A program made the position numbers and the translations under genes. From NCBI GenBank assembly GCA_020850415.1, contig JADZER010000017.1, forward strand, positions 1-64,000: a stretch of 64,000 nt of DNA. Direction: 5' to 3'. This document shows positions 18,663 through 27,636 of this stretch, piece by piece; the first letter of the stretch is position 1; each line of letters begins with the position of its first letter. The stretch is from Phycisphaerales bacterium. GTDB taxonomy: Bacteria; Planctomycetota; Phycisphaerae; Phycisphaerales; UBA1924. Under the pieces are notes generated by a model, which was not told the DNA's origin, did no database searches, and saw nothing but the letters and a program-made list of their open reading frames with translations.

Positions 18663-19421
18663 TCACTCCCCGTCCCCCTCCTCCACGCCGTCCCGCACAA
18701 CCGTCGACCCCTCGAGCGTCACCGGCTCCTGAGACTCCGACCCCTGCGGGACCGCATCAGGCTCCCCCTCGGGAGACTCCTCCGGGACCGCCTCCGGGAC
18801 CGCTTCAGGCTCCGCCGCCGGCTCGGTCACCGCCCCCGGCTCGACCTCCTCCGGCGGCAGGTAATACACCGGCGGCAGACTCACCACCCCCGGCTCCCAC
18901 GGCTGCGTCCGCTCCACCCGCCAGGACGCCCAACGCCGGTGCAGGTGCAGCGTGATCGCCTGATACACCACCTCGTCCCCGCGGCTGAACATATATACCG
19001 GCCGGAACACATCCACCCGAGCGTTGTCCCCACGCATCCACACCCAACCGATGTGGTAGGTCGGCAGGTACGCCAGCTCCGGCGTGATCGGCGCCGCCCG
19101 CTCCCCGACCCGCTGCGCGACCGCGATGTACTGCTCCCGCGTCAGGCCCCGCGGCAGGTTGATCGCGAACCAGGTCTCGCCCCCTTCATCCGGGGGCGGG
19201 TAGTTCCCGACCGCCCAGCCCACGCACTCGGCCAGCAGGTTCTGCACCGTCTGACTCGCGAAGTCCGGCTCCTCCTCGAGCTGGGCCGCCGTCCCCTCGG
19301 GGTTGCTGTCGTAAATAACGCTCGTGCACCCGCCCAAGCCCAGGATCCCCCCGGCCACCGCCGCCATCACCAACCCCGTCGCCATCGCCAGTGCCATCCG
19401 TGTATACGCGTTCGCCAACAT
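18663..19421 (-). CDS. Putative lipoprotein of unknown function
   Basis: 252 residues. The ATG at 19421 has a good lead (GGGAGGGTCGG). The N-terminus is a lipoprotein signal with lipobox LGGC, so the mature protein should be lipid-anchored. The central region (about 50-180) is rich in Trp and Tyr and matches no family I know. The last 70 residues are a low-complexity Pro-Glu-Ala-Val tail, strongly acidic, probably disordered. It lies 72 nt downstream of nothing obvious on its own strand; pyrB follows it at the same polarity after 72 nt. Confidence 0.75.
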   Translation of the reverse strand: MLANAYTRMALAMATGLVMAAVAGGILGLGGCTSVIYDSNPEGTAAQLEEEPDFASQTVQNLLAECVGWAVGNYPPPDEGGETWFAINLPRGLTREQYIAVAQRVGERAAPITPELAYLPTYHIGWVWMRGDNARVDVFRPVYMFSRGDEVVYQAITLHLHRRWASWRVERTQPWEPGVVSLPPVYYLPPEEVEPGAVTEPAAEPEAVPEAVPEESPEGEPDAVPQGSESQEPVTLEGSTVVRDGVEEGDGE

Positions 19422-19547
19422 CCGACCCTCCCGGCCGCTCGGAGCCCGTGTGTCCTCGTGACAACCCAGGATAGTGCGCCCACCCACCCCCCTCTTCTCC
19501 ACCTCCCCCCCTCGCCTGAACGGGCCACCCCGACCCCCCTCCGACGC

Positions 19548-19624
19548 GTCCTCCCTCCTTCATCCTTCATCCTTCATCCTTCCTCCTTCCTCCTTCGTTC
19601 CTCCCCCTCCCCCTACCCTCCCCC
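19548..19624. repeat. Polypyrimidine tract with CATCCTT/CCTCCTT heptamer repeats
   Basis: On the plus strand this stretch is almost purely C and T. It contains three CATCCTT units (19561-19581), then CCTCCTT-like units and C-runs, leading straight into the ubiX GTG. No purine-rich ribosome-binding site can exist here on the plus strand. Confidence 0.8.
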
Positions 19625-20320
19625 GTGCCTCCCCCCGCTCCCGTCCCCCCCCGCCGCATCGTCCTCGGCATCACCGGCGCCTCCGGCGCCGCCTACGCCC
19701 TCCGCACCCTCGAGGTCCTCCTCGACACCGGCCACGAGGTTCACCTGGTCGTCAGCGACTACGGCCGCCGCCTCCTCGCCGACGAGGCCGGCGTCACCCG
19801 CCTCGACCTCGCCAGCCTCCTCCCCCACCGCGCCGACCCCACGGCCGCCCCGCCCCTGGGCCTCCGCCCCCCGCCCCCCGACGCCCAACCCTGGACACCC
19901 GACCACCCCGCCCCGCGCCTGGTCATCCACCCCAATAAGGATGTCGGCGCCCTCATCGCCTCCGGCAGCTTCCTCCACTCCGGCATGGCCGTGCTGCCCT
20001 GCTCCAGCACCACCCTCGGCGCGATCGCCAGCGGCTCGGGCAGCAACCTCCTCTGCCGCGCCGCGATGGTCACCCTCAAGGAACGCCGCCCCCTGATCGT
20101 CTGCCACCGCGAGACGCCGCTCTCCCTCATCGATATCGAGAACATGCGCAGCCTCACCCTCGCCGGCGCCATCGTCTGCCCGACCAACCCCGGCCTCTAC
20201 CTGCTGCCGCGGAGCGTCGAGGACCTCGTGGACTTTGTCGCCGGCAAAGTGCTCGACCTCTTGGGCGTGGAGCACGGGCTGCGGACGCGGTGGAAGGCGG
20301 GGGTGCGGGACCCCGACTGA
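19625..20320 (+). CDS. ubiX: UbiX-family flavin prenyltransferase
   Basis: 231 residues, GTG start. Family motifs are GITGASGAAYALR (15-27), the SDYGRRLL segment, IASGSFLHSGMAVLPCSS and LKERRPLIVCHRETPLS, and the C-terminal NPGLYLLPRSVEDLVDFVAGKVLDLL pattern (not quoted in one run elsewhere). The enzyme makes prenylated FMN, the cofactor of UbiD-type decarboxylases. In an organism with mqnA (48.3 kb) this fits the decarboxylation step of futalosine-route menaquinone synthesis. No UbiD partner is adjacent. The start lacks any Shine-Dalgarno because the leader is polypyrimidine, so initiation may be leaderless or S1-dependent. Confidence 0.92.
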   Translation: MPPPAPVPPRRIVLGITGASGAAYALRTLEVLLDTGHEVHLVVSDYGRRLLADEAGVTRLDLASLLPHRADPTAAPPLGLRPPPPDAQPWTPDHPAPRLVIHPNKDVGALIASGSFLHSGMAVLPCSSTTLGAIASGSGSNLLCRAAMVTLKERRPLIVCHRETPLSLIDIENMRSLTLAGAIVCPTNPGLYLLPRSVEDLVDFVAGKVLDLLGVEHGLRTRWKAGVRDPD

Positions 20321-20348
20321 TCCGGAGCAGGCATCCTGCCGCGCGTGC

Positions 20349-20717
20349 TCAACTCTCCGGCCATACTGACAACGCCGCCTCAAGGTCCGCAGTCAGCACC
20401 GGCAGATCGTCCGCCACCACTCGCCATATGGCGTCGTTGTCGAGGTCGTGGTAGACATGGACGAGGATGTGCCTCATGCCGACGATCTTGGCCCAAGGCA
20501 ACCGGGGCGCTCTCGCACGCCCCTCGTCGCTCACGCGCGCAGCCGCCTCCCCGATCTCCTGCACGCAGTCCTTTACAGCACGCCGGAGCATGTCGTCGCT
20601 CTCAAGATCGCCTCGCTCGCGTCCTCGCACAAATCGCATCGCCTGCCTCGCCGCCTCAAGCGTGTGCAGGCAACGGATCCGGTCGTCGAGATTGGCGGCT
20701 TCTCCCCTACGCGGCAA
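20349..20717 (-). CDS. hepT: HepT-like ribonuclease toxin (DUF86)
   Basis: 122 residues, four-helix HEPN-type protein. The catalytic motif R-x4-H-x-Y is present as RHILVHVY (about 81-88) within GMRHILVHVYHD. HepT proteins are RNases neutralised by AMPylation by the partner MntA. The gene starts inside the last 11 nt of the mntA-like gene, so the pair is translationally coupled in antitoxin-first order. Confidence 0.9.
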   Translation of the reverse strand: MPRRGEAANLDDRIRCLHTLEAARQAMRFVRGRERGDLESDDMLRRAVKDCVQEIGEAAARVSDEGRARAPRLPWAKIVGMRHILVHVYHDLDNDAIWRVVADDLPVLTADLEAALSVWPES

Positions 20718-21009
20718 ACAGCGTCCTGGCCTCGCGCACCACCCGGTCCCGGAAGTGCCGCGACAGAAACGCCGGTGTCTTCAGATCGACCTCCCGCCCG
20801 AGCAAGTCCCGCAACTCCATCAGCAGGCCGCCGAGCTCAAGCAGGCTCGGCGTCCCGCCCGGAGGGAACTCGACGAGCACATCGACATCGCTCTCTGGCG
20901 AGAAGTCCTCGCGCAGCACCGACCCGAACAACGCCAACCGCGCGACGCCGTGCCGCCGGCAGATCTCCGCCAGACGATCTTCTGAGATGGAGAGGCTCTT
21001 GAGCCGCAT
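20707..21009 (-). CDS. mntA: MntA-like nucleotidyltransferase antitoxin
   Basis: 100 residues. The minimal nucleotidyltransferase signature G29-S30-x10-D41-x-D43 is intact (GSVLREDFSPESDVDV), with a hydrophobic strand before it (LALFGS). Family knowledge: MntA adds AMP to a tyrosine of HepT and so blocks its RNase activity. AGGTGAACC precedes the ATG. Together with the next gene it forms a self-contained toxin-antitoxin module. Confidence 0.9.
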   Translation of the reverse strand: MRLKSLSISEDRLAEICRRHGVARLALFGSVLREDFSPESDVDVLVEFPPGGTPSLLELGGLLMELRDLLGREVDLKTPAFLSRHFRDRVVREARTLFAA

Positions 21010-21086
21010 GGTTCACCTGTCACCCGAGTCTATCGGCGGGGCCGCCACTCCACCACACGCCGCCCGAAATGCACCGACCAAGCCCC

Positions 21087-22490
21087 CTACGCCGCCAGCC
21101 GGATCGGCTCAGGCTCGAACGACTCCCGCGGCCCCTCGCGGTCGGTCGGCAGCGTCACAGTCATCGTCGTCCCCTCGCCCTCCCGTGACGAGACCTCCAT
21201 CCGGCCCCCGTGCGCCGCCACGATCTGGCGGCAGATCGCAAGCCCCAGCCCCACCCCCGCCGACGCCTCGTCCGAGACCGTCCCGGTGTTCAGCGCGAAC
21301 GCCTGGCCGAGCTTCGCCAGGACATCCGGCGACATCCCCCGCCCGTCGTCCCGGACCCGGATCACCAGCCCGTCCCCGCCCCGCTCGGCCGATACCACCA
21401 CCCGCCCCGACGGCGCGTGCCGGCACGCGTTGCTCAGCAGGTTGATCACCACCCGGCGCAGCGCGTCCGCGTCCCCACGCATCTCCAGACAGCCGCAGCC
21501 GCTCTCGCCACACGCGACCTCCACCGCCACGCCCCACCTCGACGCCAGCGGCGACATCACCGCCACCGCCGAGCCGACCACCTGGCACAGGTTCAGCGGG
21601 CCCCAACGCCACACCGCGTGACCCTCCCCCAGCCGGGCCCCCTCCAGCATGTTCGTCGCCATCTCCGTCAGGCGGTCGGTCTGCTCGAGAATCCCCCGCG
21701 CAAACTCCGCACGCGAGCCCGCGTCGAGGTCGGGCTCCAGCAGCGCCTCGGCCATCAGCCGCTGGCTCGCCAGCGGCGTGCGCAGCTCGTGCCCGATCGC
21801 CCCCAACGCCTCGTCCACCGCACGACGGGAGTCCCGCAGCACCCGACGCTCCTCCTCGAGCGACTCCAGCGCCTTGCGGTCGGTAATGTCCGACACAAAC
21901 CCCTCCATCAGCACCGCGTCCCCGCCCGGGCCCGGCACAACCAGACCCTGCTCCCACACCCAGCGGACCGTCCCGTCGCACGCCACGATCCGGTACTCGA
22001 TCCCGAACCCCGACCGACGCGAAACCGCCGCGTCCACCGCCGCACGCACCCGCTCGCGGTCCTCCGCGTGGATCAACTCCTCGTACACCACCGAGCGGTT
22101 ATGCAGCAGCTCGCCGACGCTGTACCCCGTCAACGCCTCCGCCCCGCGGCTCACGAACAGCATCGTCCCGCGGTGGTCCGCCAGACACTGGTACGCCATC
22201 CCGCACAGGTTGCTCATGATCGAGCTGAACCGACGCTCGCTCTCCCGAAGCTCCCGCTCCGCCACCACCAACGCCCCGAAACGCCGGATGCACAACGCGT
22301 ACAGCAACCCACCGGTCGCCCCCACAAACCCAAGGCCCTTGACCGTCTGGATCCACTGCTCCGCGCTCTGGGCCCCTCCCCACGCCGCAGCCAGCTTATC
22401 GGACACCAGGATCCACACGACCCCGAGCGCCAAGTACGGCGCGACGATCTGCAGGGCCGACGACCGAATTCTCGGATCCCGTACCGACAT
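21087..22490 (-). CDS. Membrane PAS-domain sensor histidine kinase
   Basis: 467 residues from the ATG at 22490, which has CAGGGGAATC at a good distance; an upstream GTG at 22523 is less likely. Two transmembrane helices (about 15-32 and 53-73) are followed by a PAS/PAC region (about 90-205). The DHp H-box is IGHELRTPLAS (about 232-242) and the ATPase domain has VVINLLSNACRHAP, DDGRGMSP and GVGLGLAICRQIV. It should autophosphorylate on the H-box histidine and pass phosphate to a response regulator, which is not adjacent. The signal sensed is unknown. Confidence 0.92.
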   Translation of the reverse strand: MSVRDPRIRSSALQIVAPYLALGVVWILVSDKLAAAWGGAQSAEQWIQTVKGLGFVGATGGLLYALCIRRFGALVVAERELRESERRFSSIMSNLCGMAYQCLADHRGTMLFVSRGAEALTGYSVGELLHNRSVVYEELIHAEDRERVRAAVDAAVSRRSGFGIEYRIVACDGTVRWVWEQGLVVPGPGGDAVLMEGFVSDITDRKALESLEEERRVLRDSRRAVDEALGAIGHELRTPLASQRLMAEALLEPDLDAGSRAEFARGILEQTDRLTEMATNMLEGARLGEGHAVWRWGPLNLCQVVGSAVAVMSPLASRWGVAVEVACGESGCGCLEMRGDADALRRVVINLLSNACRHAPSGRVVVSAERGGDGLVIRVRDDGRGMSPDVLAKLGQAFALNTGTVSDEASAGVGLGLAICRQIVAAHGGRMEVSSREGEGTTMTVTLPTDREGPRESFEPEPIRLAA

Positions 22491-22600
22491 ATGCGTGATT
22501 CCCCTGGGGCCGTTGAATAACACCCCATCGACGAGGCGGCCACGCCGATGAACCCGCCCCCGGGATCCGAGGTCAAATGATCGCGGATGTTCGCTCTGGG

Positions 22601-24205
22601 CTACTCAATCGCGTGCGCGGGCGGCGAAAACCCCTCCCCGATCACCCGCCGCTCGGGCTCGGCCTCAGGCCCGGCCAGGCTGATCAGGACCAGTTCCTCG
22701 TTCACCCGCCCCTGCAGGTGCACCGGCCGGCCCCAGATCGAGGCGATCGCCCGCAGGGCCTCGACCCCCTTGGACGCGTCCACCTCCAGCCCCATGTACT
22801 TGTGCGCCAGGTACAGCTCGCCCCGGTTCGCGTAGTTGGCGTCCGCCACATAGATGAACGGCTGGCCCATGTTGGTGAGCCGGAACAGGAGCGTCTGCTT
22901 CACCCGCTGGAAGTCCCGCGTCACCACCCGCACCTCGCCGGTCTGCGGGTCGCGCCGGAACTGATACATCTGGTGACGCTCGACGAACTCGGGCGTCAGG
23001 AACTCGTCGATGAAGTTCACATCGTTGTAGATCTTCCGCACCTCGAAGATCTTCTCACGGCCCTTCATGCTCTTGTCGTTGAACGCCTCCTTGGCCCCGA
23101 TGTCGCCCAGCCGGTCCCACGCCGGCCCGTGCTGGCCCCGGTCCCAGCGCCGCTCGATGTCCTTGAACATCTCGACGCCGATCTTGTACGGGTTGAACCC
23201 GCCCGGCGGCATGTGCACCACGCCCGAGTGCTGCTCGGCGTAGTCGATGATCTCCTTGGCCTCCAGGAAGTGCTGCGTCATCAGCTTCGAGTGCCAGTAG
23301 GTCGCCCAGCCCTCGTTCATCACCTTGGTCATCCCCTGCGGCGCGAAGTAGTACGCCTCGTCGCGCACGATCCCCAGGATGTCCGCCTGCCAGTCCTCCA
23401 GCGGCGCGTGCGCCAGCAGGAACGCCAGCACATCCCGCGCCGGCTCGGCCGGGAAACGCTTCCTCGCCTCGCGCTGCTCGGTCTCCCACGCCTCCCGCTG
23501 GCGCGTCATCTCCTTGGCCGGGTTGATGAAGGGGTCCATGTAGTCCTTGGCCGGGAGCTTGTCGGGGCTGAAGGTGGCACGGCCCCCGAGAGCATGTCCC
23601 CCGGTGGCACGGCTCTCCGAGCCGTGAGCCCCGCCTTCCTCGTCTCCCTCATGGCTCGGTGAGCCGTGCCCGCGCTTGCCCATGAACACCGAGTGCGGGT
23701 CGATCAAGTGCTCAATACTCAAGCACGCGTCCAGGAACCGCTCGACCGTCTCCTGCCCCTGGCGCTCGATGTGCCGGCGCACGCGCGTCGAGTGGTTGGC
23801 CATCTCGTCCATCATCTTGCGGTTGGTCTTCCCGAACCACAGGTTGTGCTTGAAGAAGTCCGCGTGCCCGTACACATGCGCCATCACCAGCTTCTGGTCC
23901 GTCACCGAGTTCGACTCCTGCAGGTACGCGTAGCAGGGGTCGTTGTTGATCACCATCTCGTAGATCCGCCCCATCCCGTAGGCGTCCCGCTTGCTCAGCC
24001 GGTCGTACTCCATCCCCCACCGCCAGTGCGGGTACCGCACCGGGAACCCCCCGTACGCCGCGATCTGGTTCATCGTCTCGAAGTCGAGCACCTCGAACAC
24101 GACCTCGAAAAAGTCAAGCCCGTACTCGATGGCCTTGGCCTTGATGGCCTTCATGTGCTCGAGAAGCTCGGGCGACAGATCGGTATGGGGCGTGCCTCTG
24201 GGCAT
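22601..24205 (-). CDS. SpoVR family protein with repeat-derived insertion
   Basis: 534 residues from the ATG at 24205. The family core is clear: GLDFFEVVFEVLDFETMNQI (29-48), GGFPVRYPHWRWGMEYDRL (52-70), MVINNDPCYAYLQESNS, MAHVYGHADFFKHN, and later MNEGWATYWHSKLM and GGFNPYKIG. Residues about 177-213 are a Gly/Ser/His/Arg-rich insertion coded by palindromic repeat DNA (23601-23670), with no counterpart in the family as I know it. SpoVR-like proteins usually occur with YeaH (DUF444) and PrkA kinase; neither is here. Its biochemical role is unsettled. No good Shine-Dalgarno precedes the start. Confidence 0.93.
   Translation of the reverse strand: MPRGTPHTDLSPELLEHMKAIKAKAIEYGLDFFEVVFEVLDFETMNQIAAYGGFPVRYPHWRWGMEYDRLSKRDAYGMGRIYEMVINNDPCYAYLQESNSVTDQKLVMAHVYGHADFFKHNLWFGKTNRKMMDEMANHSTRVRRHIERQGQETVERFLDACLSIEHLIDPHSVFMGKRGHGSPSHEGDEEGGAHGSESRATGGHALGGRATFSPDKLPAKDYMDPFINPAKEMTRQREAWETEQREARKRFPAEPARDVLAFLLAHAPLEDWQADILGIVRDEAYYFAPQGMTKVMNEGWATYWHSKLMTQHFLEAKEIIDYAEQHSGVVHMPPGGFNPYKIGVEMFKDIERRWDRGQHGPAWDRLGDIGAKEAFNDKSMKGREKIFEVRKIYNDVNFIDEFLTPEFVERHQMYQFRRDPQTGEVRVVTRDFQRVKQTLLFRLTNMGQPFIYVADANYANRGELYLAHKYMGLEVDASKGVEALRAIASIWGRPVHLQGRVNEELVLISLAGPEAEPERRVIGEGFSPPAHAIE
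23601..23670. repeat. Palindromic repeat family A, copy inside spoVR
   Basis: Core CACGGCTCTCCGAGCCGTG at 23608-23626, an 8-bp stem with a 3-nt loop preceded by GGTGG, and a partial second copy (GGCTCggtGAGCC) at 23653-23665. The same core is found at four other loci in the window. Read on the coding strand, it gives AHGSESRAT. Confidence 0.9.
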
Positions 24206-24288
24206 GTTCGGTCTATCGGCGATCCAGACCCGATCGCCACACCTCCCGTACAGGAGCCTACGCGGCCACGATGGAAGGGTTCCGAGCC

Positions 24289-24747
24289 TCAGACGACCAT
24301 CGAAAGGAACCAGCCGACCGTCACCGCCGGCACGAGCCAGCCCAGCGTGAGCCAGAACACCTGGAGGCCGGTGCCGAGCCGACGCATCCGGCGTCTCGTG
24401 CGCACCCACGCCACCAGCCCGCCACTACAAACCACCGCACCGCCATACAGCACCGCCCACCCCACGACCTCGACACCACCACGCGGGTTGCTCAGCGCCT
24501 GAGGCAAGGCCAGAATCCCGAGGATCGTGTGGAACCCAGCCCCCGCCGCCAGCCCGATCAGCCCCGCGACGAACAACCCCAGCCGCGGTTCCACCATCCC
24601 CACCCGCAGCCGCAGCCCCTCCCCACACTCCGGGCACGCCTCCCCCGTCAGCCCCCGCAGGTTGTACCCGCACGCCGGGCACGGCTCGTCGCACTCAGCG
24701 AGGAACGCCCGCAGCATCTCCGACCTGTCGGGACTGCCATCGCTCAT
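24289..24747 (-). CDS. Zinc-ribbon membrane protein of unknown function
   Basis: 152 residues from ATG 24747. Residues about 22-45 form a zinc ribbon, CPACGYNLRGL then CPECG, a pattern common in planctomycete membrane proteins. Three or four hydrophobic helices follow (about 55-75, 88-108, 125-150). No enzymatic motif is visible. It sits between spoVR (83-nt gap) and the sulfotransferase gene on the same strand. Confidence 0.75.
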   Translation of the reverse strand: MSDGSPDRSEMLRAFLAECDEPCPACGYNLRGLTGEACPECGEGLRLRVGMVEPRLGLFVAGLIGLAAGAGFHTILGILALPQALSNPRGGVEVVGWAVLYGGAVVCSGGLVAWVRTRRRMRRLGTGLQVFWLTLGWLVPAVTVGWFLSMVV

Positions 24748-24841
24748 CCGTCGGCAGTCTACCTTAACCCCGCACCCGCCCGTGCCCCCAAGCACGCCCG
24801 CCACCCCGCCGCCGCACTGACCCGTCCACCCACTCACCCCC

Positions 24842-26212
24842 TCACCCATTCACCTCCCCCACCCCCGCCGCCCGCAACGACTCCACCAACGCCCCAAGGT
24901 GCTTCTCATACCGCCGCCACCGCGCCACCGACGAGCTGTAGATCGGCCGGCGCACCTGGTCCACGCTCGCCGTCGAGACCGCCCGCTCGCTCTCGTGGAA
25001 CCGCAGGCACCGCTCGTCCCACCCCAGCCCCACAAAGTCAACGATCCGCCGCGCGTGCGTCCCCACATCCGCCACCACATCCTCGTACCGCACCTCCAGC
25101 ATCGGCACATCGCACCGCTCCGCCCAGTCCGCCATCAGCCTCCGGTACTGCCCGTACGCCCACGCCAAGTCCGCCAGCGAGTTCGAGTAGCTGTGCGCCG
25201 GGCCAAGCGCCGTGAAGTAGCACGACAAGCAGGTGTCCACCGGGTCACGCACGCAGTGGATCACCCTCGCCCCCGGCAGCATCCGGTTGATCAGCGGCAC
25301 AAGCTCGAAATTGTGCGGCAACTTGTCGACGACCCGCTCGGCCTCCACCCCCGCCTCTCGCGCGATCTCCTCCAACCGCCCCAGATACGCCCGCGCCCCG
25401 CGCTCCAGCAGCTCCCCCGTCAGCCCCGCGAACCCCGCCGGACCCCGCCCGCCCAACGCCCTGTCCAGGTCCGCCGCCACGAACCGCAGGTCCGGCAGCT
25501 CTCCCGCCCCCAACGCCCGCGGGTGCGCGTCGATGATCTGCTCCACCAGCGTCGTCCCCGACCGCGGCGTGCCCACCACGAACACGCTCCGCGACCCGTC
25601 CACGCCCGCCCGCTCGCCCCCCCGAACCCGCTCGGCCGTGAACGCCGCACGCAGATCGCGATACAGCGCAAGCTGCCTGGGCCGGCTGAAGGCCTTGGGG
25701 TAGCTGTCGTTCGCCCGCTTGTACGCCGCGAACGCCGCGTCGAACTCCCCCAGCCCGTGCAGCGCGTCCCCCAGGTTGAACGCCAGCGCCGCCCGCACCG
25801 GCTGCGCCAGCGACGCGTCCCCCGCCAGCGGCCCGACCAGGCCCCGCGCCTCCCCGTACCGCTTGAGCGCGTTGTAGATCGGCGCCAGCGCCAGCGCCCG
25901 GTCCGCCGTCGGCACGCCCGCCGCCAAGGGCTCCAGCGTCGCCAGCGCCTCCTCATACTTCCCCTGCGTCCGCAGCGCCCGCGCCAGCGCCCCCAGCGCC
26001 GGCGCCGACCCCGGCTCGAGCTCCAGCGCCCGACGCATCAGCCCGATCAGCTCGTCGAGCTTCCCCCGGATCTCCAGCACGCCCGCCAGCATCACCATCG
26101 CCGGCGCCGACCCCGGCTCCCGCGCCAGCACCCCGCGCAGCACAGGCTCGGCCTCGACCGCCCGGCCCGCCGCCAACAACTGCTGCGCCCGCTGGAGTTC
26201 CTCGTGCACCAT
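24842..26212 (-). CDS. TPR-sulfotransferase family protein
   Basis: 456 residues. TPR helices fill about 1-195. The sulfotransferase domain begins with the PAPS 5'-phosphosulfate loop GTPRSGTT (214-221) followed by VEQIIDAHP, and has the 3'-phosphate-binding strand-helix VIHCVRDPVDTCLSCYF at about 318-334. It should transfer sulfate from PAPS to a hydroxyl or tyrosine-type acceptor; the acceptor is unknown. It ends 15 nt after the RNA methyltransferase gene begins its own unit downstream of it in transcription order; all three genes 24.3-27.5 kb share the minus strand and short gaps. Confidence 0.9.
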   Translation of the reverse strand: MVHEELQRAQQLLAAGRAVEAEPVLRGVLAREPGSAPAMVMLAGVLEIRGKLDELIGLMRRALELEPGSAPALGALARALRTQGKYEEALATLEPLAAGVPTADRALALAPIYNALKRYGEARGLVGPLAGDASLAQPVRAALAFNLGDALHGLGEFDAAFAAYKRANDSYPKAFSRPRQLALYRDLRAAFTAERVRGGERAGVDGSRSVFVVGTPRSGTTLVEQIIDAHPRALGAGELPDLRFVAADLDRALGGRGPAGFAGLTGELLERGARAYLGRLEEIAREAGVEAERVVDKLPHNFELVPLINRMLPGARVIHCVRDPVDTCLSCYFTALGPAHSYSNSLADLAWAYGQYRRLMADWAERCDVPMLEVRYEDVVADVGTHARRIVDFVGLGWDERCLRFHESERAVSTASVDQVRRPIYSSSVARWRRYEKHLGALVESLRAAGVGEVNG

Positions 26213-26226
26213 GCCGGAGTGTAGAG

Positions 26227-27546
26227 CTACCCCTCCCCCCGGCTCCCCTCATACAACGCAAACCGCAGCAGCCGGCACTCGATCTTCGCGTTCATGAACG
26301 GCGTCCTCGCCGACGCCCGGAGCCCGATCTTGCCCGCAAGCTCGCGGCTGCCCGTGAACACGAACCCCGTCCACCCCGCGCACCGCTGCTTGAAGAAGTC
26401 CCCGATCCGCTCGTAGGTCTCCACCAGCTCCACCGCGTCCCCCATCCGCTCGCCGTACTCGGGGTTCATCACGATCATGCCCACCCCATGATCTGCCCCG
26501 ACCGGCCGCGCCGATCCCGCCCCCTCGCCCTGGCCAGGCGCCTCAGCCCCCCCGACGCAGTCCGGCAACTCCGCCCCCTGGCCCGGCGTCTCATCCGCCT
26601 CGACGCGGACCGGCGCCCCAGCCCCCCCGCCGCGCAGCGGCGTCTCAAAGAAGTCACACTCCACGAACTCGATGTGCTGCTCAACCCCCGCCGCCCGCGC
26701 GTTCCGCCGGGCCGCGTCGATCGCCGACGGGTCGTGATCGCTCGCCACGATCGGCGGCACGGGGCCCAGCTCCTTCGCCCGCTTGCACTTGCCCGCCTCC
26801 CGACGCGCCTCCCGCCACGCCCCGTCCATATCCAGCGTCGTGTGCAGCAGCCCGTAGTTGCTCCGGAGCAGCCCCGGCGCCCGACCCGTCGCCAGCAGCG
26901 CCGCCTCGATCGCCAGCGTCCCGCTCCCGCACATCGGGTTCACCAGCGGCACATTGCCGTCATACCCCGCGCTCAGCAGCACCGCCGCCGCCAGCGTCTC
27001 CCGCATCGGCGCCGTGTGCGGCAGCTTCCGGTACCCCCGGTCCCCCAGCCGCTCGCCGCTGGTGTTCAAATACACCCACGCCCGGTCCCCCTTCCAGAAC
27101 AGGTTCACCACCGTCTGCGACCGGTCCGGCCCGCTGTCGGGCCTCGCACCGGTCTTGCCCGCGATCCGGTCCACGATCGCGTCCTTCACCACCCGCGTCG
27201 GGTACAGCGAGTTGGTCACCTTCGGGTGCTCGACGCTCGACACCACGCTCACATACCCGTCGTTCTCGATCAGCTCCTCCCACGGGTACGCCGCGACCTC
27301 CTTGTAGAGCGCGTCCGGCGACGGGCACCGGAACCGGTGCAGCAGCCACAGCACATGCTGCGCCGTCCGCAGGCGCAGGTTCAGCGCCATGCACTCAAAG
27401 AGCGACGCCCCCACATGCACCCCCACCGCGTCCTGCTCCTGGATCTCAAACCCCAGCGCCTCCACCTCCGCCCGCAGGATGTCCGCCGTGAACGGGGCAC
27501 AGGTGATCCGCGTCAGTCGCTTCTTGGCCGGGTCGGGGGTCTGCAT
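26227..27546 (-). CDS. THUMP-domain RlmL-like 23S rRNA methyltransferase
   Basis: 439 residues. A THUMP RNA-binding region (about 45-165) is followed by a Rossmann methyltransferase with SAM motif NPMCGSGTLAIEAAL (203-217), IVASDHDPSAID and motif IV MNPEYGERMG (360-369). The usual N-P-P-Y/F of N2-guanine methyltransferases reads NPEY here, so one proline is replaced by glutamate. Residues about 306-354 are a low-complexity Gly/Ala/Glu/Pro insertion just before motif IV. The family methylates guanine in 23S rRNA (G2445 for RlmL). The RlmK half is absent, as in many homologues. Confidence 0.88.
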   Translation of the reverse strand: MQTPDPAKKRLTRITCAPFTADILRAEVEALGFEIQEQDAVGVHVGASLFECMALNLRLRTAQHVLWLLHRFRCPSPDALYKEVAAYPWEELIENDGYVSVVSSVEHPKVTNSLYPTRVVKDAIVDRIAGKTGARPDSGPDRSQTVVNLFWKGDRAWVYLNTSGERLGDRGYRKLPHTAPMRETLAAAVLLSAGYDGNVPLVNPMCGSGTLAIEAALLATGRAPGLLRSNYGLLHTTLDMDGAWREARREAGKCKRAKELGPVPPIVASDHDPSAIDAARRNARAAGVEQHIEFVECDFFETPLRGGGAGAPVRVEADETPGQGAELPDCVGGAEAPGQGEGAGSARPVGADHGVGMIVMNPEYGERMGDAVELVETYERIGDFFKQRCAGWTGFVFTGSRELAGKIGLRASARTPFMNAKIECRLLRFALYEGSRGEG

Positions 27547-27573
27547 GGGGCAGGGCGACGATATGCCGCACCA

Positions 27574-27632
27574 GGTGGCACGGCTTCCCCGAGCCGTGAG
27601 TCACAAACCCGGCTCAGAAAGCCGGCCCACCA
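27574..27632. repeat. Palindromic repeat family A, intergenic copy plus second hairpin
   Basis: CACGGCTTCCCCGAGCCGTG at 27579-27598, preceded by GGTGG and followed by AGTCAC. An adjacent hairpin has arms CCGGCT and AGCCGG around 27609-27625. It lies between the RNA methyltransferase gene and the gene fragment next to the transposase. Confidence 0.8.
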
Positions 27633-27636
27633 TCGC

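Noticed and set aside
15216-20096. Open frame of over 1600 codons on the plus strand
   Set aside because: Covers the phosphoesterase, pyrB and lipoprotein genes in antisense; Arg/Pro/His-rich, no domain.
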